This document shows, in pieces, positions 10,021 to 23,862 of a DNA stretch of 64,000 nucleotides (positions within the stretch are counted from its first letter, which is position 1; each line of letters begins with the position of its first letter). Below the pieces are notes generated by a model. It was not told where the DNA came from. It saw only the letters and a program-made list of their open reading frames with translations, and made no database searches. Source of the stretch: Bacteroidales bacterium (GTDB lineage: Bacteria > Bacteroidota > Bacteroidia > Bacteroidales > UBA932); the NCBI GenBank assembly GCA_017429475.1, contig JAFROX010000009.1:62001-126000 (forward strand), read 5' to 3'. The translations under genes were made by a program, and so were the position numbers.

Positions 10021-10057
10021 GTCAACAGTTCTTTATGCGGCGGCAAAGATATAAAAA

Positions 10058-10084
10058 AATCCCTGCCTTGTTCAGACAGGGATT
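10058..10084 (-). terminator. Rho-independent terminator of the gene at 10106
   Basis: Stem 10058-10065 with 10077-10084 (aatccctg/cagggatt). On the minus strand it is followed by a run of T, and it lies 22 bases past the stop of the minus-strand gene at 10106-10567. Confidence 0.75.
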
Positions 10085-10105
10085 CCAATCTTATTATAGA
10101 CTAGA

Positions 10106-10567
10106 CTATTTCCTTCCGAAAATGCCGCCGAGGATGCCGCCAAGGAGTCCGCCGCCTCGGCTGCCGCCTTTGTTGCCACCCTTGATGGTGATGAGTACGT
10201 CCTGGAGGTCGATGTCGCCGTCACCGTCCTGGTCCTTGATGATGCTCGAAAGGCCTGCGATGATTGTGGGGATCAAAGCAGAAAGCTTGCCGTTAAGCAT
10301 GCTGCCAAGGTTCAGCTTGCTGAGGATGTTGTTGGTGAACAGTTTGCCTGCAAGTGCAGTCACAGGGCTAGTCGCAGCATTGGCCTTGCCGGTGAGAAGG
10401 CTGGTGATCTGATCGATGCCGCCTGCTTTCATGGCAGTCTGGGTGAGGCTGCCGAAGATAGAGTCAGAAAGGCCGTTGAGAACGGTGTTCTGGACGTTTG
10501 TGGGGATTTCAATGTTGCCGGCAGTTTTTTTCACTTGCTGCAGCAGAATGTCTTGAAAGTTTGCCAT
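10106..10567 (-). CDS. Small protein with one EF-hand-like loop and glycine-rich tail
   Basis: A 153-residue protein without a signal peptide. The middle is alanine/serine-rich helix, and residues about 112-124 read DQDGDGDIDLQD, a good EF-hand/dockerin-type calcium loop. The tail is very glycine-rich (GGNKGGSRGGGLLGGILGG). I recognise no family beyond a loose resemblance to bacterial DUF937-like proteins. It has its own terminator and is probably monocistronic. Function unknown. Confidence 0.6.
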   Translation of the reverse strand: MANFQDILLQQVKKTAGNIEIPTNVQNTVLNGLSDSIFGSLTQTAMKAGGIDQITSLLTGKANAATSPVTALAGKLFTNNILSKLNLGSMLNGKLSALIPTIIAGLSSIIKDQDGDGDIDLQDVLITIKGGNKGGSRGGGLLGGILGGIFGRK

Positions 10568-10643
10568 TTTGAGATATTGTTATTGGTTGATTTTCAGCGA
10601 TTGTAACTACTAAGTTAAGCAGAACTATTGAAAGTGCAAAAAA

Positions 10644-15942
<5,299 letters not shown>

Positions 15943-15977
15943 CAGCCTTCTGAATGAATATAGTAGTACTCAATACA

Positions 15978-15985
15978 CAAATGTA
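15978..15985 (-). promoter_or_regulatory. -7 promoter element of the patatin gene
   Basis: On the minus strand it reads TACATTTG (TAnnTTTG), 36 bases before the start codon at 15942. Confidence 0.5.
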
Positions 15986-15991
15986 CAAAAA

Positions 15992-16023
15992 AAACGCAAC
16001 GGACCGTTCAGTCCGTTGCGTTT
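15992..16023 (-). terminator. Rho-independent terminator of aqpZ
   Basis: Thirteen-base perfect stem (15992-16004 with 16011-16023) and a 6-base loop. On the minus strand it is followed by TTTTTTT. It lies 25 bases past the aquaporin stop codon. Confidence 0.9.
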
Positions 16024-16047
16024 CAGATGTTAAAGATGATGAGAGCT

Positions 16048-16719
16048 CTACTTCTTGGGAGCGATTGCATTCCATACCGGGACTGCAAGGGCGCCTCCTA
16101 CCATAGGTGCTACAATGAATACCCATACATTCTTGAGGGCCTCTCCGCCAGCGAACAAAGCCGGTCCGATCGAGCGGGCGGGGTTCACTGAAGTACCTGT
16201 CAGGTTGATGCAAACCAGGTGAATCAGGATAAGCGTAAGACCGATGGCCAGACCTGCGAGGTTGCCGGCGCCGACTTTGGAATCAGTGGTACCGAGAACT
16301 ACCAGGACGAACAGGAAGGTAGCAAGACACTCGACAAGGAGGGCACCGCCTACACCGCCCGCATTGGCAACACCATTGGTTCCAAGGCCGCCAGTAAGGT
16401 CAGGAGCGGCAACTACCTTGGTGAGAAGAAGCAGGATTGCACCGGCGATGATTGCACCGATCACCTGTCCGCACCAGTAGCCGACAGCATCCTTCCAGCT
16501 CATACGGCCGGCAAGGGCGACGCCGAAGGTGATGGCAGGATTGATGTGGCATCCGGATACACCGCCGATGGTGTATGCCATGGCGATAACTGACAGACCG
16601 AAGGCAATTGCAGTACCTACTACTCCGGCAGGTGTGTTGCAGCCGAGGAACATTGCGGTTCCGCAGCCCAGAAGTGTCAGAACAAATGTTCCGACGCACT
16701 CAGCAAAATATTTCTTCAT
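16048..16719 (-). CDS. aqpZ: Aquaporin Z-type water channel
   Basis: A 223-residue protein with six membrane helices and two NPA boxes, CHINPAITFG (60-62) and TSVNPARSIG (179-181). The stretch LIHLVCINLTGTSVNPAR resembles AqpZ rather than glycerol facilitators, including the selectivity-filter His and Arg. It conducts water across the inner membrane. It is a single gene with its own terminator. Confidence 0.92.
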   Translation of the reverse strand: MKKYFAECVGTFVLTLLGCGTAMFLGCNTPAGVVGTAIAFGLSVIAMAYTIGGVSGCHINPAITFGVALAGRMSWKDAVGYWCGQVIGAIIAGAILLLLTKVVAAPDLTGGLGTNGVANAGGVGGALLVECLATFLFVLVVLGTTDSKVGAGNLAGLAIGLTLILIHLVCINLTGTSVNPARSIGPALFAGGEALKNVWVFIVAPMVGGALAVPVWNAIAPKK

Positions 16720-16787
16720 ATCAAAAAGGTTTTAGTTAACCTAAAGGTATGAAAAAAACTGCTGAACAGCAAAGCGTGTTGATAAAT

Positions 16788-17759
16788 TTACTTCGTCGTC
16801 GGGATGATGATCTTGTAGGCCTTTCCTTTGGGATTGGTAAGTTTTGTACCTATGAGCCAGAGGTTTGCATTGCGCAAGTCGGCGTATGTAACACCGTTGT
16901 CAGCGGCAAAATCGACCAGCGAAGGAATGGAGTAGTCCACGGTCACCACCTTGCGAGGAGCACGGTACGGATAGTAGTCCTCCTTGTCCACCGAGAAGCC
17001 GAAAGACTCCGGATTCTCGAAGAACATCTTGGCTACGAAAATGCGGAACATATACCTCGAAGTCTCCTCGGGAAGATAAAGGTTGAATGCCGAAGACTGC
17101 TTCTGGTCGCTGATGCGCTTGCTTATGCCCCCCTGCCCTGCATTGTAGCTTGCCGCAACCGTCATCCAGTCGCCGTATTTTGCGTAGGATTCCTTCAGAT
17201 ACTTGCAGGCAGCTTCTGTTTCCTTCTCGATGTTGTATCTTTCATCAACCTCGGCCGACACTTCCAGCCCGTACTGCGGCGCAGTGCTTTTCAGGAACTG
17301 CCACAGGCCTGCCGCACCTGAAGTCGAAAGGGCCTTCGGATCGAGGTTGCTCTCGATAGCCATCAGGTATTTAAGGTCTTCCGGGACTCCGTTGGCTTTC
17401 AGAATCGGGACAACCTGTGAGAAATATCTCTCCGACCTTTTGAGCATCAGGGTGGAATTAGTGTGCATATATGTGAAGGCTATCAGCTCGCGGTCCATCC
17501 TCTCGTACATCCAGTCGGTGTCGAAACGGTAGGTCTTGCCTGCGAATTCTATAGACTCAGGAACTGAAGGCGTCTCGGGATGCAGTCTCTGCAGTTCATC
17601 GGCAATCTCTTCCAGAAGTTCAGCCTTTATGACCGCCCTCAGGGAATCGGGATCGACCTGGGCGGGAGCATCGGAAGCACCTCCGGCAGAGGCGGAAGAG
17701 GAACAGAAGTTGACGGAGGCGAGAACGGCTAGCAGAAGTATAGTTTTCATCATTGACAT
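16788..17759 (-). CDS. Lytic transglycosylase, SLT/MltD-like
   Basis: A 323-residue protein with a probable lipoprotein signal (SVNFC, Cys19). The SLT domain spans about 110-250: AIESNLDPKALSTSGAAGLWQF with catalytic Glu136, and YNAGQGGISKRI. The C-terminal part ends in a LysM-like or DUF-type region (VDYSIPSLVDFAADNGVTYADLRNANLWL). It cleaves peptidoglycan glycan strands with 1,6-anhydro product formation. It is divergent from the metallophosphoesterase gene. Confidence 0.88.
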   Translation of the reverse strand: MSMMKTILLLAVLASVNFCSSSASAGGASDAPAQVDPDSLRAVIKAELLEEIADELQRLHPETPSVPESIEFAGKTYRFDTDWMYERMDRELIAFTYMHTNSTLMLKRSERYFSQVVPILKANGVPEDLKYLMAIESNLDPKALSTSGAAGLWQFLKSTAPQYGLEVSAEVDERYNIEKETEAACKYLKESYAKYGDWMTVAASYNAGQGGISKRISDQKQSSAFNLYLPEETSRYMFRIFVAKMFFENPESFGFSVDKEDYYPYRAPRKVVTVDYSIPSLVDFAADNGVTYADLRNANLWLIGTKLTNPKGKAYKIIIPTTK

Positions 17760-17778
17760 ATTACCGGGATTGCTTCAG

Positions 17779-17786
17779 CAAATATA
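17779..17786 (-). promoter_or_regulatory. -7 promoter element of the lytic transglycosylase gene
   Basis: Minus strand TATATTTG, 20 bases before the start codon at 17759. Confidence 0.55.
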
Positions 17787-17816
17787 ATCTTTGTTTAACG
17801 ATTATGCTAAAAAGCA

Positions 17817-17824
17817 TAACTTTG
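17817..17824 (+). promoter_or_regulatory. -7 promoter element, near-leaderless transcript
   Basis: TAACTTTG lies only 6 bases before the ATG at 17831. With transcription beginning about 7 bases after the element, the mRNA would start at or next to the start codon. Confidence 0.55.
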
Positions 17825-17830
17825 CATTAA

Positions 17831-18934
17831 ATGAAATTAACAAGGATTACCGGTATGATCATATTGTTGTCGGCTTTGATTGCATTTGCGTACATAGCGT
17901 TCTGCATATACCGCATCCTGCCGCTGCCGACAGGCTGGAAGTGCGTGGCTGCCGGAATCTTCATGCTTGCTTTCGCAGGCTTCTTCCTCTCCATAAGCGG
18001 AAGGGTCAGCCAGTTTCCGATGGGTGTCGCATCCGCCCTGTACGTGACCGGCAACTCCTGCCTGATATTCGCCTTGTACGCGATGCTGCTCTTCGTGCTG
18101 ATGCGGATACTTCAGGTCTGCCACGTGCTGCCTTCTGGTATCCACGCCGACAGCTGGACTGGAAGCACGTTGGTATTCGGCACGATAGCAGTGCTGCTCG
18201 TCTACGGAGGCCTGCACTACCATCACAAATACCGGGAAGAAATAAACCTGACGACCCCGAAGGTAAGCACTCCGGTCAAGGTCGTGCTTGCCAGCGACCT
18301 CCACATAGGATATCACAACCGCAGGGCTGAACTTGACAGATGGGTAGACATCATAAACTCGGAACATCCGGACCTCGTTCTCTTCGGCGGGGACATCATC
18401 GACCGGTCGATAAGGGCGCTGCAGGATGACGACGACGCTGCCGCCTTCCGCAGGATCGAAGCGCCCGTTTACGCCTGCCTCGGCAACCACGAATATTATG
18501 CGGGTGTAGAAGCATCTGAAGAATTCTACCGGGATGCCGGCATCCATCTTCTGAAAAACGGATGGACGGAAGCCTGCGGCCTTGCAGTCATCGGCAGGGA
18601 CGACAACTCAAACAAATACGGCCGCAAGCCGCTCGGACGTTTCATCTCCGATATCGACAGGGACAAGTTCACGATTCTGCTCGACCATCAGCCCGAGCAT
18701 CTCGAAGAAGCCGAAGAAGCAGGCATCGACTTCCAGTTCAGCGGCCACACGCACAACGGACAGATATGGCCCGCTACGATAGTGACACGTCTCAAGTTCG
18801 AGAAGTCGTACGGCCGTTACGTGAAGGGAAACACCAACTATTATATAACTTCAGGAATGGGAATATGGGGCGGCAAGTTCCGTATAGGCACCCGCAGCGA
18901 ATATGTGGTGCTCAATCTCAGTCCCGAAAACTGA
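17831..18934 (+). CDS. Membrane-anchored metallophosphoesterase, YkuE/YaeI-like
   Basis: A 367-residue protein with about four N-terminal membrane helices (residues 1-130) and a calcineurin-like phosphoesterase domain. Metal-binding motifs in order: LASDLHIGYH, LFGGDIIDR, CLGNHEYYAG and FSGHTHNGQ. Relatives act on lipid phosphates (for example UDP-diacylglucosamine-like substrates) or are of unknown function. The porin gene follows 7 bases after its stop. Confidence 0.87.
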   Translation: MKLTRITGMIILLSALIAFAYIAFCIYRILPLPTGWKCVAAGIFMLAFAGFFLSISGRVSQFPMGVASALYVTGNSCLIFALYAMLLFVLMRILQVCHVLPSGIHADSWTGSTLVFGTIAVLLVYGGLHYHHKYREEINLTTPKVSTPVKVVLASDLHIGYHNRRAELDRWVDIINSEHPDLVLFGGDIIDRSIRALQDDDDAAAFRRIEAPVYACLGNHEYYAGVEASEEFYRDAGIHLLKNGWTEACGLAVIGRDDNSNKYGRKPLGRFISDIDRDKFTILLDHQPEHLEEAEEAGIDFQFSGHTHNGQIWPATIVTRLKFEKSYGRYVKGNTNYYITSGMGIWGGKFRIGTRSEYVVLNLSPEN

Positions 18935-18941
18935 CAACGCT

Positions 18942-19937
18942 ATGAGAAAGCTTCTGACAATTGTTGCACTGATTGCACTGTCATTCACCGCAATGGCCCA
19001 GACCGGCGGAGTCGACAGGCTCTACATTGACACGCGAGGCATATTCCATCTTCAGGGCGATGACGGTAACGTCAGCACACAGTTTCTTGCCGACCACCTC
19101 AATCTCAACATATTCGGCCACATCAACGACCGCATAAACTACCGCCTCAGGCAGAGGCTCAACAAGCAGGTCTTCGACGAGCACTACGTCTTCAACGCCA
19201 CGGACTTCCTATACGTCAACTGGCAGGCCAATGACCGCTGGAGCTTCAGAGTGGGCAAGGACGCCGTGCTTATAGGTGGCTACGAGTATGACGCCGTGCC
19301 CATCGACGTCTACTTCTACAGCAAGTTCTGCAACAGCATAAGCCAGGGCTTCACCTTCGGAGCCAGCACTGCATACAAACTTACGGACAGGCAGACGCTG
19401 TCGTTCCAGGTGTGCACATCCCCCCTTTCCTACGGCTACCAGGGCGTATATGCCTACAACTTCGCCTGGATGGGCAAGGTCACGGACATATGGAACACCA
19501 TCTGGACCACCAATTTCGTGCAGGATATGGACGGACGCTTCATCAACTACATCGCCCTTGGCAACCACTTCCAGTGGGACAATTTCCTGCTTGACGTGGA
19601 TTTGATGAACAGGGCGTCGTTCCGGCAGAGGAACTTCTTCCTGACAGACTACACCGTAATTGTCAAGACAATCTGGAGCGTAGGAGACTGGAACCTGTGC
19701 TTCAAGGGAGGATACGAGACCAACTCTCCCTACAATGTGGACAGCTACGGCCGCCCCTACGACGCGGTGATCGCCCCGGGTACGGAATACCTGTATGCCG
19801 GCGCCGGCGTGGAATACTTCCCGCTGGGCCGCGACAACATAAGGCTGCACGCAGTCTACTATCGTGACAATTCGCTGAGAAGGGACAATTTCGACCTCGG
19901 AATAACCTGGAGGATCGACATTATCAGACATCAGTAG
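18942..19937 (+). CDS. Outer-membrane porin, phosphate-selective porin-like
   Basis: The start is the ATG at 18942, which opens a signal peptide (MRKLLTIVALIALSFTAMAQ); an ATG at 18903 lies inside the previous gene and is rejected. The 331-residue product is an aromatic-rich beta-barrel with alternating strands throughout, ending GITWRIDIIRHQ. It resembles the OprO/OprP or short porin families of Bacteroidota. The solute is unknown. Its 3' end overlaps the convergent MsrA gene by 7 bases. Confidence 0.7.
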   Translation: MRKLLTIVALIALSFTAMAQTGGVDRLYIDTRGIFHLQGDDGNVSTQFLADHLNLNIFGHINDRINYRLRQRLNKQVFDEHYVFNATDFLYVNWQANDRWSFRVGKDAVLIGGYEYDAVPIDVYFYSKFCNSISQGFTFGASTAYKLTDRQTLSFQVCTSPLSYGYQGVYAYNFAWMGKVTDIWNTIWTTNFVQDMDGRFINYIALGNHFQWDNFLLDVDLMNRASFRQRNFFLTDYTVIVKTIWSVGDWNLCFKGGYETNSPYNVDSYGRPYDAVIAPGTEYLYAGAGVEYFPLGRDNIRLHAVYYRDNSLRRDNFDLGITWRIDIIRHQ

Positions 19938-20860
19938 ATTTCCCTTGCTACAATCTCCATTGCGATTTCCAGCATCCGGCGGTCAATGTCGTCGAATGTG
20001 GCCAGTTTGTCGCTGTCGATATCCAGAACAGCCCTGACTTTCCTTTCAGAGTCGAACACAGGAACCACTATCTCTGAACGGGACGCGCTGCTGCAGGCGA
20101 TATGCCCGGGGAACAGTTCCACATCCTCCACGACTACGCTGGCTTCACGCTTCCAGGCTGTGCCGCAAACGCCTTTGCCGAAACCGATGCTGTAGCAGGC
20201 TACGGGCCCCTGGAAAGGTCCGAGCGCCAGATGGCTTTCATCTGCCACCCTGTAGAAGCCGGTCCACCAGAAACCCATCGTTTCGTGGATCAGTGCGGCG
20301 GTGTTGGCCATTACGCCGACTTCATCTCCAACTCCCTTGACAAGGCTCTCCAGTTCCTTCAGCATACCGGCATAGCGGAATGCCTTCAGGTCCACGTGGC
20401 AATATCCGTCGGCGTGCTTTATAAGGTAATCCTGATGTTCTTCCTCGGCAGGATAGAAATTGCGCAGAGGCTCCTTTTCGACGCAGAGGGGTTTTCCCTG
20501 CCATTCCTGCTCGCGGTTAAAAGCAGCGTCTATGGCTGTCAGGTCGGCTTCGTCCTCATAGTATATGCCCGTGCGGTAGCGGGTACCCTCATCCTCTCCC
20601 TGACGGTTGAGGCTCAGCGGGTCTATTATGGTGAAGAAAGCCTCGACGAGCTGTTTCAAAGGCATTCTGGCCGGGTCATATTCAACTTCTACGGTTTCGG
20701 CGTAGCCGGTAGTGTCGGTATAGACTTCACGGTATGAAGGAGAAGGCGTGCTGCCGTTGGCAAAGCCTACGCAAGTGGCCGCAACTCCGGGAAGTTTGCG
20801 AAAAAAATGCTCGGTTCCCCAGAAGCAGCCGGCTGCAAAGTATATTTTTTTGAGTTCCAT
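19931..20860 (-). CDS. MsrA fused to free methionine-(R)-sulfoxide reductase (GAF)
   Basis: A 309-residue two-domain protein. Residues 1-160 are MsrA: AAGCFWG (catalytic Cys12), GFANG, PSYREVYTDTTGYAE and the GTRYRTGIY region; this reduces methionine-S-sulfoxide. Residues 165-309 are a GAF domain of the fRMsr (MsrC/YebR) type: LGPFQGPVACYSIGFGKGVCGTA, PGHIAC and VLDIDSD. Its cysteines are Cys222, Cys232 and Cys256, with spacing 10 and 24 as in the three redox cysteines of E. coli fRMsr. The fusion would repair both stereoisomers, the R form only as free methionine. No MsrB domain is attached. Confidence 0.88.
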   Translation of the reverse strand: MELKKIYFAAGCFWGTEHFFRKLPGVAATCVGFANGSTPSPSYREVYTDTTGYAETVEVEYDPARMPLKQLVEAFFTIIDPLSLNRQGEDEGTRYRTGIYYEDEADLTAIDAAFNREQEWQGKPLCVEKEPLRNFYPAEEEHQDYLIKHADGYCHVDLKAFRYAGMLKELESLVKGVGDEVGVMANTAALIHETMGFWWTGFYRVADESHLALGPFQGPVACYSIGFGKGVCGTAWKREASVVVEDVELFPGHIACSSASRSEIVVPVFDSERKVRAVLDIDSDKLATFDDIDRRMLEIAMEIVAREIY

Positions 20861-20906
20861 AGTCTAAATGATGTGCGTAAAGGTAACGCTTTTGGCCGTA
20901 TTTTTA

Positions 20907-20914
20907 TACTTTTG
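20907..20914 (+). promoter_or_regulatory. -7 promoter element of the M16-VTC operon
   Basis: TACTTTTG fits TAnnTTTG and lies 47 bases before the ATG at 20962. No second promoter is obvious between the six genes that follow. Confidence 0.5.
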
Positions 20915-20961
20915 TAGGTTGCAATTAATTTGTAGTAATCATAAATTACAAACCATAAAAT

Positions 20962-23862
20962 ATGAAAAGAATTTCCAACCTGATTCTCGCCTTTACGGCG
21001 ATGATGATGCTGTTCTCCTGCTCCGGCAAATATGAGACCGTCAAAGGAGACCCGCTTCAGACCAAGATCTACACGATGGACAACGGCATGAAGATCTACA
21101 TGTCCGTCAACAAGGACGAGCCGAGGCTCCAGACAATGATTGCCGTTCGCACCGGAGGAAAGAACGACCCCTCTGACAACACCGGCCTCGCCCACTATCT
21201 CGAGCACCTGATGTTCAAGGGCACCGAAAGCTTCGGCACTTCCGACTACGCAGCCGAGAAACCCCTGCTCGACAAAATCGAAGAGCTCTATGAAGTATAC
21301 CGCACAAAGACAGACCCCGCCGAGAGGAGGATGCTCTACCGCCAGATCGACTCTGTCAGCTATCTTGCATCACAGATCGCCATTCCCAACGAGTATGACA
21401 AACTGATGGCAATGATCGGTTCGCAGGGCACCAACGCCTTCACTTCTGAAGACGTAACCTGCTATGTCGAGGACATTCCTTCCAACCAGATCGACAACTG
21501 GGCGAAGGTTCAGGCCGACCGTTTCAAGAATATGGTCATCCGCGGTTTCCACACCGAACTCGAGGCCGTTTATGAGGAATACAACATGAACCTCAACGAG
21601 GATATGGAGAAAGCAATGACATCCATCGCCAAGGAACTCTTCAAGAACCATCCTTACGGCAAGCAGACCGTCATCGGAACCCAGGACCATCTGAAGAATC
21701 CGTCAATCACCACCATCAAGAAGCAGAAAGCCACCTACTACGTTCCTGACAACATCGCCATCTGCGTTTCAGGCGACTTCGATCCAGACGAGTTCGTAAA
21801 GACCATCGAGAAATACTTCGGCGACTGGCAGCGTTCTGCAGGCGTTCCCGAACTTAAGTACGCTCCCGAGAAAGACATCACCGCTCCCGTCGAGAAGGAC
21901 GTATACGGTACCGAAGCCGAATTCGTGATGATCGGCTGGCGCTATCCGGGCAGCAAGGACCTTGAAGGCGACGCAGCCGACGTAGTATCAGCCATCCTCT
22001 ACAACGGAATGGCCGGCCTGATCGACCTCGACATCAACCAGCAGCAGAAAGTGCTCGAAGCCGCTGCTTTCGCATACGGTTCGGTAGATTACGGACAGTT
22101 CCTTCTCGAAGGTTATCCCAAAGATGGACAGAGCCTCAAGGAAGTCAGGGACCTTCTGCTCGCAGAGGTTGCCAAACTCCGCAACGGCGACTTTGACGAA
22201 GACCTTGTGGAAGCTTCAATCGCCAACTTCAAGCTCAGCCAGATGAGCAGCCTCGAAAACAACCGCAGCCGCGCAATGCAGTTCGTCAACTCTTTCATAG
22301 CCGGCCGCAACTGGAAGGATGACGTACAGATGCTCGACAGGCTCTCGAAGCTCACCAAGCAGGACATCGTCGACTGGGCCAACAAGTACCTCGGCGAAAA
22401 CAGCCACGTTACTGCTTACAAGCATATCGGAGTCGATCCTGACATCCACAAGATCGAAGCTCCCGCCATCACCCCCATCGCCACCAACCGCGACAAGCAG
22501 AGTGCATTCCTGGCAGAAGTACAGAACACCGCAGTGAAACCCATCGAGCCCGTCTTCGTGGATTTCTCAAAGGATATGTCAGTATTCAAGGGCCGCTCAG
22601 ACCTGGACGTCATCTACAAGACCAACGAGAAGAACGACATCGCCCAGCTCGTATTCCTCTTTGACGAAGGCCTGCTCAACGACCCTGCAATGAGCTTCGC
22701 CCTCAACTACGTAAGCTACCTCGGAACCGAGACCCGCAGTGCGGAGGAGATTGCCATGGAGATGTACAAGCTTGCATCAAGCTTCAGCTTCGCCAGTGGC
22801 GATGACCAGACCCGTATCGCCGTCTCCGGACTTGGCGAAAACATCGGCAAGGCTCTGGAAATCACCGAGGACCTCATAGCCAACGCAGTCGGTGACGAGG
22901 ACATCCTGGCAGCGTTGAAGGCCGACCAGCTCCAGCAGCGCGCCATCAACAAGTTCAACCAGAGTTCTTGTTCAAGCGCCCTCAACAGGTATGTCATCTA
23001 TGGCCCTGAGAACGTAAAGGCCCGCACCCTCACCAACCAGCAGATCATCGACCTCACCTCAGAGGAACTTCTGGCTAAGGTCACCAACCTGCTCACCAAG
23101 CAGCACAAGGTGCTCTACTACGGTCCCGCATCATCAGGTGAAGTCAAGAACCTGATTGCCGAGAGCCACGACGTTGCCGGTTCACTCACGCCAGTAACCA
23201 GGATCCGCACCCCGAAGGTACGCACCGACGCTCCGAAGGTTTTCGTCGCTCCCTACAACGCCCGTCAGTTCAACTACATCCAGTACACCAACCGCGGCGA
23301 GAAGTACGAGATTGCCGATGAGCCCGCGATCACCCTCTACAACGAGTATTTCGGAAGCGGCATGAACACCATCGTGTTCCAGGAGATGCGTGAAGCCAGG
23401 GCCCTCGCCTATTCTGCAGGCGCCCGCCTTTCTTCACCGACCTACAAGGATGACGACTATTACTTCATGGCCAGGATCGGTTCTCAGAACGACAAGCTCA
23501 GGGCAGCCGTCGAGGCATTCGACGAGATCATCAACAACATGCCGCAGAGTGACCGTGCCTTCGAGATTGCCAAGACCGCTCTCGACGGTGTTCTGCGCAC
23601 CAGCAGGACCAACGGCGCCGCCGTGCTCAACGCATATCTTGCAGCGCAGGAACTCGGCATTGACGAGCCTGTCGACAAGCTCGTATACGAGAAACTTCCG
23701 AGTCTGACCATGAACGATATCGTTGCCATCCAGCAGAAATACGTCAAGGACCGCACCTACTACTACGGTATCCTCGGTGACCCGAAAGACCTTGACATGA
23801 ATTACCTCAGGACCCTCGGTCCCGTACAGAACGTTACTCTCGAAGAAATATTCGGTTATTGA
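20962..23862 (+). CDS. M16 family zinc metallopeptidase lipoprotein
   Basis: A 966-residue protein with a lipoprotein signal (MMMLFSC, Cys20). The inverted zinc motif HYLEH (His78, Glu81, His82) sits in the first M16 domain, with the downstream Glu in LEAVYEEYN. A second, inactive M16 pair covers about residues 520-960 (MREARALAYSAGAR), giving the full clam-shell of pitrilysin/insulinase relatives in one chain. It probably degrades peptides in the periplasm. Its TGA overlaps the ATG of the next gene (TGATG), so the repeat lipoprotein is translationally coupled to it. Confidence 0.9.
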   Translation: MKRISNLILAFTAMMMLFSCSGKYETVKGDPLQTKIYTMDNGMKIYMSVNKDEPRLQTMIAVRTGGKNDPSDNTGLAHYLEHLMFKGTESFGTSDYAAEKPLLDKIEELYEVYRTKTDPAERRMLYRQIDSVSYLASQIAIPNEYDKLMAMIGSQGTNAFTSEDVTCYVEDIPSNQIDNWAKVQADRFKNMVIRGFHTELEAVYEEYNMNLNEDMEKAMTSIAKELFKNHPYGKQTVIGTQDHLKNPSITTIKKQKATYYVPDNIAICVSGDFDPDEFVKTIEKYFGDWQRSAGVPELKYAPEKDITAPVEKDVYGTEAEFVMIGWRYPGSKDLEGDAADVVSAILYNGMAGLIDLDINQQQKVLEAAAFAYGSVDYGQFLLEGYPKDGQSLKEVRDLLLAEVAKLRNGDFDEDLVEASIANFKLSQMSSLENNRSRAMQFVNSFIAGRNWKDDVQMLDRLSKLTKQDIVDWANKYLGENSHVTAYKHIGVDPDIHKIEAPAITPIATNRDKQSAFLAEVQNTAVKPIEPVFVDFSKDMSVFKGRSDLDVIYKTNEKNDIAQLVFLFDEGLLNDPAMSFALNYVSYLGTETRSAEEIAMEMYKLASSFSFASGDDQTRIAVSGLGENIGKALEITEDLIANAVGDEDILAALKADQLQQRAINKFNQSSCSSALNRYVIYGPENVKARTLTNQQIIDLTSEELLAKVTNLLTKQHKVLYYGPASSGEVKNLIAESHDVAGSLTPVTRIRTPKVRTDAPKVFVAPYNARQFNYIQYTNRGEKYEIADEPAITLYNEYFGSGMNTIVFQEMREARALAYSAGARLSSPTYKDDDYYFMARIGSQNDKLRAAVEAFDEIINNMPQSDRAFEIAKTALDGVLRTSRTNGAAVLNAYLAAQELGIDEPVDKLVYEKLPSLTMNDIVAIQQKYVKDRTYYYGILGDPKDLDMNYLRTLGPVQNVTLEEIFGY

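Noticed and set aside
23859..23861. TTG as start codon of the large lipoprotein
   Set aside because: The ATG at 23862 directly after it overlaps the previous stop as TGATG and gives the same signal peptide.
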